DNA of 64,000 nucleotides, from assembly GCF_008040165.1 (NCBI RefSeq), contig NZ_VRUR01000002.1:1364001-1428000 (forward strand), in the 5' to 3' direction. Positions 1 to 8,719 of this stretch are shown here, piece by piece. Numbering within the stretch: position 1 is the stretch's first letter; every line of letters starts with the position of its first letter. This DNA is from Flagellimonas hymeniacidonis (GTDB taxonomy: Bacteria > Bacteroidota > Bacteroidia > Flavobacteriales > Flavobacteriaceae). Both the position numbers and the translations under genes were made by a program. The notes under the pieces were generated by a model. That model was not told the DNA's origin, did no database searches, and saw only the letters and a list, made by a program, of their open reading frames with translations.

Positions 1-1
1 A

Positions 2-1357
2 GGAAAACAATGTGTAGTAGTCGCCAATGATGCCACGGTAAAGGCAGGTGCCTGGTTCCCTATTACTGGAAAGAAAAACCTGAGGGCTCAAGAAATCTCC
101 ATTGAAAATAAACTACCTATCATCTATTTGGTAGACAGTGCAGGAGTATACTTGCCCATGCAGGACGAAATTTTTCCTGATAAAGAGCATTTTGGTAGAA
201 TTTTTAGAAACAACGCTGTCATGAGTAGTATGGGGATTACCCAGATTTCTGCAATAATGGGTAGTTGCGTTGCTGGTGGTGCTTACCTTCCTATTATGAG
301 TGATGAAGCTATCATTGTGGACAAAACTGCTAGCATTTTCTTAGCAGGAAGCTATTTGGTCAAGGCCGCTATTGGAGAAAGTATTGACAATGAAACTCTT
401 GGTGGTGCTACCACGCATTCCGAAATAAGTGGTGTTACAGATTATAAGGCCAAGGACGACAAAGATGCCCTGGACAAAATAAAAAACATTGTTTCTAAAA
501 TTGGAGACTTTGATAAGGCTGGTTTTAATAGAGTGAAAACACAAAACCCCAAGGAAAACCCAAAGGATATTTATGGTATCCTTCCCGCATCAAGAGGTGA
601 CCAATATGACATGTTGGAAATCATAAAAAGATTGGTGGACAATTCAGAATTTGAACAATACAAAGAAGGTTTTGGAAAAACAATATTAACGGGCTACGCC
701 CGTATTGATGGATGGGCCGTTGGCATTGTTGCCAATCAACGTAAAGTAGTAAAGACAAAAAAGGGTGAAATGCGTTTTGGAGGGGTTATCTATTCCGATT
801 CTGCAGATAAGGCTACCCGGTTTATTGCGAACTGCAACCAAAAGAAAATACCTTTGGTCTTTTTGCAAGATGTAACGGGTTTTATGGTGGGCAGCAAAAG
901 TGAGCACGGGGGAATTATAAAAGATGGCGCAAAAATGGTAAATGCCGTTAGCAACTCCGTTGTCCCCAAATTCACGGTTGTAATTGGGAATAGCTACGGT
1001 GCTGGTAATTATGCCATGTGTGGTAAAGCCTATGACCCAAGGCTAATTGTTGCTTGGCCAAGTGCCGAACTCGCGGTAATGAGCGGAAATTCTGCGGCAA
1101 AGGTGTTGTTGCAAATTGAAAAAGCCTCCTTGGAAAAGAACGGAGAGAAGCTAGATGCTGAAAAAGAGAAAGCTCTTTTTGATAAGATAAAACAACGATA
1201 TGACCGTCAAATATCGCCTTACTACGCTGCTTCAAGATTGTGGACGGATGCCATTATTGATCCCTTGGACACGCGAAAATGGATATCAGCGGGTATCAAT
1301 GCAGCCAATCATGCTCCTATTGAAAAACCATTTAATATGGGCGTGCTCCAAGTATAG
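2..1357 (+). CDS. Acyl-CoA carboxylase carboxyltransferase (beta) subunit, methylcrotonyl-CoA type, 5' end outside window
   Basis: The frame is open from base 2, so the gene starts upstream of the window. About 451 C-terminal residues are visible of a family usually near 540. The product transfers carboxyl from carboxybiotin to an acyl-CoA in the cytoplasm, with a biotin-carrying alpha subunit. The motif IFPDKEHFGRIF, followed by GSCVAGGAYLPIMSDE and FLAGSYLVKAAIGE, is closer to methylcrotonyl-CoA (leucine breakdown) than to propionyl-CoA carboxylase. The late YGAGNYAMCGKAYDP segment is the second oxyanion-hole region. An internal TTG at 128 is not a plausible start because conserved sequence (VVVANDATVKAGAWFP) precedes it. 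The stop codon abuts the stop of the convergent gene with no spacer. The substrate remains an inference. Confidence 0.9.
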   Translation, partial: GKQCVVVANDATVKAGAWFPITGKKNLRAQEISIENKLPIIYLVDSAGVYLPMQDEIFPDKEHFGRIFRNNAVMSSMGITQISAIMGSCVAGGAYLPIMSDEAIIVDKTASIFLAGSYLVKAAIGESIDNETLGGATTHSEISGVTDYKAKDDKDALDKIKNIVSKIGDFDKAGFNRVKTQNPKENPKDIYGILPASRGDQYDMLEIIKRLVDNSEFEQYKEGFGKTILTGYARIDGWAVGIVANQRKVVKTKKGEMRFGGVIYSDSADKATRFIANCNQKKIPLVFLQDVTGFMVGSKSEHGGIIKDGAKMVNAVSNSVVPKFTVVIGNSYGAGNYAMCGKAYDPRLIVAWPSAELAVMSGNSAAKVLLQIEKASLEKNGEKLDAEKEKALFDKIKQRYDRQISPYYAASRLWTDAIIDPLDTRKWISAGINAANHAPIEKPFNMGVLQV

Positions 1358-3523
1358 TTATTGTACCGTAAATTTTGCCAATTGTAGTTCTTCATCTACT
1401 TCTCCAAGCCGCACTAGATGTTCTTCGCTTCTTTGATCCGGTTTGCCAAAATTATATTGTACGGTGCACTTTAAAAATGTAGGCATTTTATTCCCAGAGG
1501 TTCGATTACCGAGATAAGTGACATTTAATATCCAATCTCCAAGGGTTTCAGGGCCAACAATTTCAAACTGCTCGTTTGAGTACCCATGCTGCAGCTGATC
1601 CAATATTTTTTTTCTTTCTGACGTATCCGTGTGCTCCCAGCTAAAAAATCGTTTTTGTGGGTTTACAAATTGCACAATAAATTCAGCATCTGGGTTATTC
1701 CAATCCAATAGCAACCGAGCATTATAGGTAAGATTGTTCTTATATTTTTGCTCAACCTTTTTAATATCAAGCGTATTCTTCTGTTTATTGACTAAATTTC
1801 TTATTTCAGCGCCAACCACTTTTTCCAAACCACTAAAATTCAGTTTTGGGTTGGCAGTTCCATTTGCTATAGCAGTAAATATATCTAATGCTTCTTGATA
1901 ATTTCCTTGATTTTTATTGGCAACGGCCATATCAAAATAGGGTTGCACTTTGTTTGGGTAAGCTTCTATCATTTTATTGGCAGAAAGTACCATTAATTCA
2001 GTACTTCCATGTTCCAAACTTTTAAGATACATTCCTCTTAATTCTTCATACGGAACCGAAGGCTTTTCCAAAACATTGGATAAAATTCGGTTAGCAATCT
2101 GTTTGTTCGAATTCTGAAAGAAGGAATATACATCTAGAAGGTAGGTAGGATCATTCCAATATGTTTCACGTTGTTTTAAGTAGATATCATATGCTTCTTG
2201 AAGATTTTTGCCCTTTTTAAGCTCTTTGAGGTAAGGAGTCACCAAGGTTTTGTTATTCACCTTTAACTTTCCATCATATACATTGTTGGTGAGCAGTGCC
2301 AAATCTTTTTTCTTGCCTCTTGGACCATCGACAGTAGCTGTTTTAGTGGTAATCAACAAAACACCATTAGCACCCATACTTCCATAACGATTTGTCGCCG
2401 CAAGTCCTTTTAAAACGGTAATGTTTGCAATGTTCTGAGGGTCAACAAAACCTGTTCCTGCAACTTCTCCAGTTCCGGAATTAGATCGTTCCGTGGGAAC
2501 ACCATCAATAACGATCAGTCCATAGTTATTCCCTAATATAGAATTGCTTGGTCGCATTTTAACTTGACTTAAATCATCATTTTGTCCCAGACTTACTCCG
2601 GAGAATTTTCCCTGTACGGCGTTATTTGCTGTTGTGGACACTGCAGAAATATCGCTATCATCAATGGACTGGACTGCATAGCCTACTTTATCTTCATTTT
2701 CCTTTCCATAGCCCGTGGTAATTTCATTTACCGGAGCAATGGCCTTTTCCGTAACCACAACTTCCTGAAGCCGGATTCCACCTTCTTCAAAGGAAAAATT
2801 AAGGGATAAATTGTCTCCAAGAAGCTGTTCTTTCTTTTTATTTCCATAGGAAATGACAAGCGTATCCCCTACGGCAGCGTTAATTTTGAACAAACCCTGT
2901 TCATTAGATCGTACAGTTTTATCAGCAACGCCTTTTATTGAAATCATGGCGCCAGCCAATCCACTTGTTCCATTATAAATGGTACCAGAATATTGTTTTG
3001 TATTGTTTTGTGATGATTTTGGACCTCCATTTTTCTTTAAATCCACCAAATTACCATTGTTTACTATGGCCAATAGGTTCAAAGTAGCTCTGTCAAAGAC
3101 TTTGTTACTGTTGATGATATACAATTCTCCTTCAAAATTGGGGGTGGAAGTTCCTGAATTCTGTTGTCCGTCTGTAAACAAAAGTACATCTCCTTTTTCC
3201 GCATAATCCTCTAAGGCACTATAAGAGGTAGCACCATCATAGCTAAGGCCATTCAATTTTTCCTTGATTGACGTCCATTTTCCCCCGGTAAGGTTGAAAT
3301 TGTCCTTTGAAATTACCTCATTGCTAAAAGTAAGTAGCGTTACATTGGCATTTTGGACTGTTTTAAAATAAGCATCTAGAAAGTAATACTCTTTTTCTAT
3401 GTCTCTATCCATCATGGATAGCGATACATCCCAACAAATGGTGACATTTTTGCGTTCTTGTGTATATCCTGTATAATGAAGACATATCACTAACAGAAAA
3501 CACAGTAATTTTAGGTTTTTCAT
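1358..3523 (-). CDS. Exported VWA / carboxypeptidase-like / TonB-plug / TPR protein without a beta-barrel
   Basis: 721 residues with a signal peptide (about 1-22). Residues 26-155 form a von Willebrand A domain with an intact metal site: DVSLS at 32-36, T99, and D118 in FTDG. Next come a carboxypeptidase-regulatory-like beta domain (about 175-250), a TonB receptor plug (about 280-395, ending in NRYGSMGANGVLLITTK), a helical TPR-like part (about 500-560) and a beta-rich C-terminal domain with YLGNRTSG and PTFLKCTVQYNFG, which loosely recalls DUF2135. No 22-strand barrel follows the plug, so it cannot be a normal TonB-dependent transporter. It lies one base downstream of a paralogue with the same plug-TPR-C-terminal order and is almost certainly co-transcribed with it. 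Function unknown; surface or periplasmic assembly or ligand binding is a guess. Confidence 0.8.
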   Translation of the reverse strand: MKNLKLLCFLLVICLHYTGYTQERKNVTICWDVSLSMMDRDIEKEYYFLDAYFKTVQNANVTLLTFSNEVISKDNFNLTGGKWTSIKEKLNGLSYDGATSYSALEDYAEKGDVLLFTDGQQNSGTSTPNFEGELYIINSNKVFDRATLNLLAIVNNGNLVDLKKNGGPKSSQNNTKQYSGTIYNGTSGLAGAMISIKGVADKTVRSNEQGLFKINAAVGDTLVISYGNKKKEQLLGDNLSLNFSFEEGGIRLQEVVVTEKAIAPVNEITTGYGKENEDKVGYAVQSIDDSDISAVSTTANNAVQGKFSGVSLGQNDDLSQVKMRPSNSILGNNYGLIVIDGVPTERSNSGTGEVAGTGFVDPQNIANITVLKGLAATNRYGSMGANGVLLITTKTATVDGPRGKKKDLALLTNNVYDGKLKVNNKTLVTPYLKELKKGKNLQEAYDIYLKQRETYWNDPTYLLDVYSFFQNSNKQIANRILSNVLEKPSVPYEELRGMYLKSLEHGSTELMVLSANKMIEAYPNKVQPYFDMAVANKNQGNYQEALDIFTAIANGTANPKLNFSGLEKVVGAEIRNLVNKQKNTLDIKKVEQKYKNNLTYNARLLLDWNNPDAEFIVQFVNPQKRFFSWEHTDTSERKKILDQLQHGYSNEQFEIVGPETLGDWILNVTYLGNRTSGNKMPTFLKCTVQYNFGKPDQRSEEHLVRLGEVDEELQLAKFTVQ

Positions 3524-3524
3524 T

Positions 3525-5264
3525 CTAATTTAATGGCGTCGATGCTGCCTTGTTGATATGGAACAGCGCTTGGTTTACGTTTTTGGTTCCCAATTTAAAC
3601 ACTTTTACTTCTTTTCGTTGCGATTTTGAACCATAATTGTGATATACTACAGCTTTCAAATAGGTAGGGGTTAAGCTTTTATTCCCCAAATATTTTACAT
3701 TGACCCTCCAATGACCTGAAAACGAATCATCTATTAAATATTCTGCGCAGGAAAATCCAAAATCTTTTTCTTTACCAATGGTATCTGCATTTTCTTTAAG
3801 GCTGTGTTTCCACGTATAATATTGATTATCAGGATTCACAAATTGTAGCTCAAACTCCGCTTCGCTATCGTTCCACTCCAGCTTTAAACGGGTATTATTG
3901 AAATCTTCCCCATCCTTCTCTATACTTGTCATTCCTGTTTTTTCCAAAGCAACGAGGTTGTTGAATTCCCTATTGATGATTTTTGAAAAATTACTGGAAT
4001 CCATTTGCATTAAACCTTCATCTACTAAATGAAAATAGCGAGCGTACAAGACCGCTGCTCTTTTCGCATTGCTTAGATTTCTATTGCTATTGGCTAAATC
4101 TAAATAGGATTGTCTGTATTGAGGTCTCAGAATAAAGGCTTCTCTAAAGGCACCATGAGCCATGTCGTACCTTCCCTGTGATTCATATATATAGGCCAGG
4201 GCTTTTAAAAGGACAGCATTATTCTTAATCAGACCATATCCCTTTTCAATGATGTCATCTGCATATTTCTCTTGGTTCCATTTTTCATAGAAATACTGGT
4301 ATGAATCCAATAAAAAGTACGGTGAACTTGTATATTTTTTTGAATGGGTCTCAAATGATTCTTTAGCATTTTCAAAACTATTGGAATCCTTTAATTCTTG
4401 TAAGTAAGTCGGTGCATTTTTCATTACTTTCTCTGGAGTAAGTGCCGTACCATCATATTTATTATTGCGAAGTCTCATCCTATCCAGATACAACCCATTT
4501 TTATCCTTTGGTATCATGGTGCCAGTCTTAGTGTTGATGACCACTACACCGCCTTTTGCTAAATTTCCATATCGCACTGTTCCAATTGCTGAAGGTATAA
4601 CAGCTATGCGGTCAATATTTTGAACATCAATAAAATCTGGAAAATCTGTAAAAACTTGCCCATCAATATCGAACACTGCAGGCCAGTTGCTTCTAAAAAA
4701 AACTGCTCTTGCGCTTCCCGCGGCATTACCTAATCCGAAACCTCTGCCTGAAGAAACCCTAACGCCAGCAAATCTTCCTCTAAGTACATTTGCTAAATTG
4801 TATTCACCGGGTAAAAACTCCTCTGCCATTAGCATCCTTACTGAATAGGAAGTTCTTGTTTTATCTAAAAACCCAAAAGCCGTTTTGATGATATTTGGGT
4901 TGTACGGATAATCCATTTCCAATTCTTTTTGACCATTGCGCTTGTTTCGGGTAACCGTTACATTCTCTAACTTTTCTACTCTTGGAAACATGACCACATT
5001 TAATGTCTTTGTAACATCCTCAACTCGTATTTGCAGTGGTTCCATGCCATCTGCATTGTAAAACAACATGTCACCGGTGCTTGCCACAATATTGTAATTT
5101 CCGTCTGTATTAGAACTGGATGTAATGCCTTGATTCACTACTTGAATCCTAACATTTGCCATTGGTGTTTCTCCATTTGTTACTTTCCCTTTGATCATGC
5201 GTTCTTTTGCAAAACCTGAAAAAATCATTAAAATGGATGCGATAAAAGTGAAGTTTTTTTTCAT
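3525..5264 (-). CDS. Exported carboxypeptidase-like / TonB-plug / TPR protein without a beta-barrel
   Basis: 579 residues. A signal peptide (about 1-19, ending near SGFA) is followed by a carboxypeptidase-regulatory-like domain (22-92), a TonB plug (about 140-250, with IDGQVFTDFPDF and VRYGNLAKGGVVVINTKTG), a TPR-like region (about 320-420, with AYIYESQGRYDMAHGAFREAF) and a C-terminal beta domain (about 465-570) sharing the WNDSEAEFELQFVNP and YLGNKS...PTYLKAVVYHNYG pattern with the next gene. It lacks the VWA domain of that gene and any outer-membrane barrel. Both genes form a tight operon (one base apart) in which this is first. The 86-base gap to the upstream peptidase shows no clear promoter. 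Likely held in the periplasm or at the inner face of the outer membrane; role unknown. Confidence 0.8.
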   Translation of the reverse strand: MKKNFTFIASILMIFSGFAKERMIKGKVTNGETPMANVRIQVVNQGITSSSNTDGNYNIVASTGDMLFYNADGMEPLQIRVEDVTKTLNVVMFPRVEKLENVTVTRNKRNGQKELEMDYPYNPNIIKTAFGFLDKTRTSYSVRMLMAEEFLPGEYNLANVLRGRFAGVRVSSGRGFGLGNAAGSARAVFFRSNWPAVFDIDGQVFTDFPDFIDVQNIDRIAVIPSAIGTVRYGNLAKGGVVVINTKTGTMIPKDKNGLYLDRMRLRNNKYDGTALTPEKVMKNAPTYLQELKDSNSFENAKESFETHSKKYTSSPYFLLDSYQYFYEKWNQEKYADDIIEKGYGLIKNNAVLLKALAYIYESQGRYDMAHGAFREAFILRPQYRQSYLDLANSNRNLSNAKRAAVLYARYFHLVDEGLMQMDSSNFSKIINREFNNLVALEKTGMTSIEKDGEDFNNTRLKLEWNDSEAEFELQFVNPDNQYYTWKHSLKENADTIGKEKDFGFSCAEYLIDDSFSGHWRVNVKYLGNKSLTPTYLKAVVYHNYGSKSQRKEVKVFKLGTKNVNQALFHINKAASTPLN

Positions 5265-5350
5265 AGCTCTCAGTTTAAACCTACTATCAATTAACTGATA
5301 TAGTGATGATTACTCCATTAAATTACTGAAAGAAAAACAGAGAGGCAATT

Positions 5351-6697
5351 TTAGTTTCCTAAATATTCCTTAATTCTGGGAATTAGCAAAAGTTCTGTTT
5401 GCCTTCCATTTACATATCTGAAACCATCCTCACCATAAAATCCGGCTTCCTCCAACATGATTCTAATGTCTCTTTTCCACTCAGGAATATTCACCGTAGC
5501 ATTCAATTCAATGGCATATACAGTGTTTGGATTTAAAGGGTAGTTTTCTCCGTCATCTTTCATTACTCCGCCCTGTGAATCCCACATTCCTATAGTTGTA
5601 CCTGCTGAGTGACCGTATGCTCCCAACGGGTGTGTATAAATAGCAGGCCGTAAGCCATTATCTTTTGCCTCTTGAAGCGCTTTAGCCAAAATTTCATTTC
5701 CGGTCCTCCCCTTTATCATATTTTTAGTTAAAAAGTCTTGGACCTTGTTCCCCTCTTTTAGAGCATCCTTCAAAAATTTAGGAGCCTCTTTTTCATTAGG
5801 CTTTAAAACATAAGCTAGTTCCTGGCAATCGGTATTCAATCTTAGATACGTAATTCCAAAATCACAGTGCAATAAATCCCCAGGTTGAATGACCAAATCA
5901 TCTGGTCTACCTGAAAATGAATACAAATGCCCCACTAGCTCCTCACTTGTCCGTTGCACATCAACAGTTGGGTGAAACCAAGTTTTAAGACCCAAATCAG
6001 TTACTTTTTGACGCATCCACCACTCTACTTCGGTGGTTGTAGTTACACCAGGGGTAATTATTTTTTCTGAAAAAGCTTCGCTGATAACATCATGGGTAAT
6101 ATCCACCAGTTGATTATAAATCACCATTTCTCTTGGCGTTCTGGTTTCAATCCATCTCACAGCCAATTGCTCTGCTGAAACTACTTTGGATTGGTATTTT
6201 TTGGGAAGGTTCTCCATGAATTCTTCATAGTCTGTTTTGTCCAAGCCATCAGCAATATTGTGATCTTTGGAAAAATTAAGCCCTATCTTTTTGGGATTTC
6301 GTTCTTCAATCAATTGCATTAGCCTTTTCCACTGATTGGGTTCTTTCTCCTTATCCCAGGCTGATTGTATACTCTTTCCAACATTATAGCGTGCTACTGC
6401 CAGTTTATCAATGCTTCCTTTCTCCTTATCCCGATAAAAAAGTAAAATGGTTCTTCGCCTTGCATTGAGCCAGGTCGAAGGTAACATGGTTTTAATTACA
6501 GGGTCTTCGTTGTATTCACGGGAAATAACTACCCACATGTCAATTTCTGTCTTGTCCATCAACTTTGGAAGCAAGACATTAAAGCGTTCTTCCAAAATTT
6601 CGTCCACTACTTTAGCCCGTTGTGATTCTGGAAGAATTTGTTGACCGTAAGACCAAATGGAAATAATACTAAATGCAAAGAGTAAGGTTTTCTTCAT
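5351..6697 (-). CDS. Exported M24-family metallopeptidase (Xaa-Pro aminopeptidase-like)
   Basis: 448 residues with a signal peptide (about 1-18, cleavage after SYG). The C-terminal half has the pita-bread fold signature: a metal aspartate in LLHCDFGI, a second in LNTDCQELAYV, histidine in THPLGAYGHSAG, and glutamates in YAIELNATV and IMLEEAGFY. The N-terminal half is a creatinase-like domain. The likely activity is removal of an N-terminal residue before proline from peptides in the periplasm, but exported M24 proteins of this group are poorly characterised and the exact substrate cannot be read. It lies 23 bases after the menE stop on the same strand, so it may end the menE transcript, and it precedes the two plug proteins. 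Confidence 0.85.
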   Translation of the reverse strand: MKKTLLFAFSIISIWSYGQQILPESQRAKVVDEILEERFNVLLPKLMDKTEIDMWVVISREYNEDPVIKTMLPSTWLNARRRTILLFYRDKEKGSIDKLAVARYNVGKSIQSAWDKEKEPNQWKRLMQLIEERNPKKIGLNFSKDHNIADGLDKTDYEEFMENLPKKYQSKVVSAEQLAVRWIETRTPREMVIYNQLVDITHDVISEAFSEKIITPGVTTTTEVEWWMRQKVTDLGLKTWFHPTVDVQRTSEELVGHLYSFSGRPDDLVIQPGDLLHCDFGITYLRLNTDCQELAYVLKPNEKEAPKFLKDALKEGNKVQDFLTKNMIKGRTGNEILAKALQEAKDNGLRPAIYTHPLGAYGHSAGTTIGMWDSQGGVMKDDGENYPLNPNTVYAIELNATVNIPEWKRDIRIMLEEAGFYGEDGFRYVNGRQTELLLIPRIKEYLGN

Positions 6698-6720
6698 GGA
6701 TATATATTTATCCTCTGAAT

Positions 6721-7806
6721 TTACAAAACTTCATCAATCTGCTGCAAAGTTTTTTTTCTATGTATTTTACCACTCTCTGTTTCAACAAAGGATTTTAAAA
6801 AGTGGATTTCCTTAGGAACCTCATACTTGGATATGCAATCTAAGCGTTTAATTTTTTGAAGTAAACCTGGTTTGAATACAGATATGTCTTCCACGACCAA
6901 CACCACTTTTTGACCTAATTTGCTATCTGGAATCCCGGCTATAAAAAATCTACTTTTTATAAGTTGCAACAGCTTTTCTTCTAACTGCTCAGGAATTATT
7001 TTTATTCCTCCAGAATTTATGACTGAATCAAATCTCCCCAACCAACGAAATTTATTCTCATCCATAAGTTCAACCAAATCATTGGTAATAACTTTGGCAT
7101 CAGAGATGTTTGATGCATCAATCACCAGGCAATTTCTGTCATCGGTTGAAACGCTAACATCAGGTAACGTTTCAAAATAGTTGGCACTTTCAGTTCCAAT
7201 CTTCTTGCAAGCAATATGAGTAATGGTCTCTGTCATGCCATACGTTTCATAACAATTGGTGGAAACCGTAGTGAGTTTTTCTTTTAGAGCCTTGGATATT
7301 GGTGCACCCCCTATAATGAGGGTTTTAATTTGAGAAAGCTGTTCCAGTGAACTCTCAACTTGTAGCGGCACCATTGCTACAAAATCGTATTCCGCTCTGC
7401 AGTTCTCCAACGGTGTTGATGATGGTGACACATAATCCAACTCCAATCCAAGTACCATGGCCCGTACTAGCATCATTTTTCCTGCAATTCCAGAACTAGG
7501 TAAACAAAATAAGGCAGTATCTCCTGCCTTCAAACCAAAATGATTGCCTGTTGCGCTGGCAGAATTAACCATATGGTTTTTCTTAAGAGGAATCTTTTTT
7601 GGTTTTCCTGTTGACCCGGAAGTGAGTACGGTTACGGTGGTACTCTGAGAAGTCCAATCTAGAAGGAAATCCCCTATCGACACCTCATGTTCATCCCCTT
7701 CTTTTATTAGACTGTACCCTATTTCTGGTAGTTCAGCAAAGGTGTAATGAATCCCATTCAGTTTAAAATTGGAATGAGTGTTATGCCAAATTGGATTCCT
7801 TTTCAT
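6721..7806 (-). CDS. menE: o-Succinylbenzoate-CoA ligase
   Basis: 361-residue AMP-forming acyl-CoA ligase, shorter than the usual 450-500 but typical of the compact flavobacterial MenE. The phosphate-binding loop LTSGSTGKPKK sits at 61-71, YETYGMTETITH is the A5 motif, WLGRFDSVINSGGIKI the A7-A8 region, and the ending ESGKIHRKK holds the A10 lysine. It activates o-succinylbenzoate with CoA and ATP for ring closure by MenB in menaquinone synthesis. The first 26 bases overlap the upstream protease gene, and menC lies just beyond. Context and the short N-terminus fit MenE better than a general ligase. Confidence 0.9.
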   Translation of the reverse strand: MKRNPIWHNTHSNFKLNGIHYTFAELPEIGYSLIKEGDEHEVSIGDFLLDWTSQSTTVTVLTSGSTGKPKKIPLKKNHMVNSASATGNHFGLKAGDTALFCLPSSGIAGKMMLVRAMVLGLELDYVSPSSTPLENCRAEYDFVAMVPLQVESSLEQLSQIKTLIIGGAPISKALKEKLTTVSTNCYETYGMTETITHIACKKIGTESANYFETLPDVSVSTDDRNCLVIDASNISDAKVITNDLVELMDENKFRWLGRFDSVINSGGIKIIPEQLEEKLLQLIKSRFFIAGIPDSKLGQKVVLVVEDISVFKPGLLQKIKRLDCISKYEVPKEIHFLKSFVETESGKIHRKKTLQQIDEVL

Positions 7807-8719
7807 TTAGTGCAACAAATTCATCTTTGGTGAGTACTTTGCCAAATAGTTTTTCTTTCCAGTTTTTCCATCCATACTTTCTTCCAAAAAGGAACAATAA
7901 AATGGGAAAGACCACAAATACAGGAATCAATACATCCCACCCAATTATCGGTTCGGAAATATCACGGTAAATAGAATCGGTCTGGAACGCTGTCCAATCT
8001 GCTGTAACCAATAGGGCAGTTATAAGATTGTTAGCTGCATGAAAGCCCAGGGCAAGCTCCAAACCTTCATCCATAAGCGTAAGTATACCCAGAAAAAAAC
8101 CTGTTCCTATATAATAGATCATAATACCCAGTCCTAACTTTTCCACTTCGGGGTTTGCAATATGCATCAGTCCAAATAACACAGAAGTCACTACCAAAGG
8201 CACCCAACGATTCTTGGCCAAAAGACCCAAGCCCTGCATCATATGAGCCCTAAACAAATATTCTTCAAAACTGGTTTGTAAGGGAATAAGTAGGACCGCA
8301 ATAATAGCCAAGGGAATAAATTTGCCCATATTAAAGTTGAATACGTAGTCATCCGGAGAGAAGTAGATGTCTATTGCGGTAAGCAAAATGGTAAGGCCTC
8401 CCCATAATGCAAATGCAAAAAGGATACGGCCCCAATCTATTTTCTTTCTTGACGTGGTCAACGATGTTATAGATTGTTGGTGCACCAAATATGTCCAACC
8501 AAGGACCACAAACAGTCCTACAGCTAATGGCGCCAGGAGCATAATCAATACCAGATTAGAACCTAATTGAGTAATCATTTGTTGCATGGCATCCTCAACA
8601 CTAACCGGAGAAGTAACTGTAGCAATATAATTGAGTCCCATAAATCCAATAAAGCAAAGAGGGATAACAAAATATTTCCAAAGGCCAATGTTTCCTTTAT
8701 ATCCTTGTTCTATATACAT
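7781..8719 (-). CDS. CPBP (CAAX/Abi) family intramembrane metalloprotease
   Basis: Multi-pass membrane protein, 312 residues from the ATG at 8719; a TTG 27 bases further upstream is in frame but less likely. The three family motifs are present: SFEEYLFRAHMM (EExxxR), FGLMHIANPE (FxxxH) and ALGFHAANN (HxxxN/B). These supply glutamate and histidine ligands for an intramembrane metal site. The gene overlaps the menC stop by about 10 bases and the menE start by 26, so translation of menC-protease-menE is probably coupled. Why a CAAX-type protease sits inside menaquinone genes is not known. It might process a prenylated or membrane-bound partner, but the sequence does not show a substrate. Confidence 0.88.
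   Translation of the reverse strand: MYIEQGYKGNIGLWKYFVIPLCFIGFMGLNYIATVTSPVSVEDAMQQMITQLGSNLVLIMLLAPLAVGLFVVLGWTYLVHQQSITSLTTSRKKIDWGRILFAFALWGGLTILLTAIDIYFSPDDYVFNFNMGKFIPLAIIAVLLIPLQTSFEEYLFRAHMMQGLGLLAKNRWVPLVVTSVLFGLMHIANPEVEKLGLGIMIYYIGTGFFLGILTLMDEGLELALGFHAANNLITALLVTADWTAFQTDSIYRDISEPIIGWDVLIPVFVVFPILLFLFGRKYGWKNWKEKLFGKVLTKDEFVALNEKESNLA

Noticed and set aside
128..1357. TTG at 128 as the real start of the carboxylase gene
   Set aside because: Conserved carboxyltransferase sequence continues upstream to base 2 without a stop.
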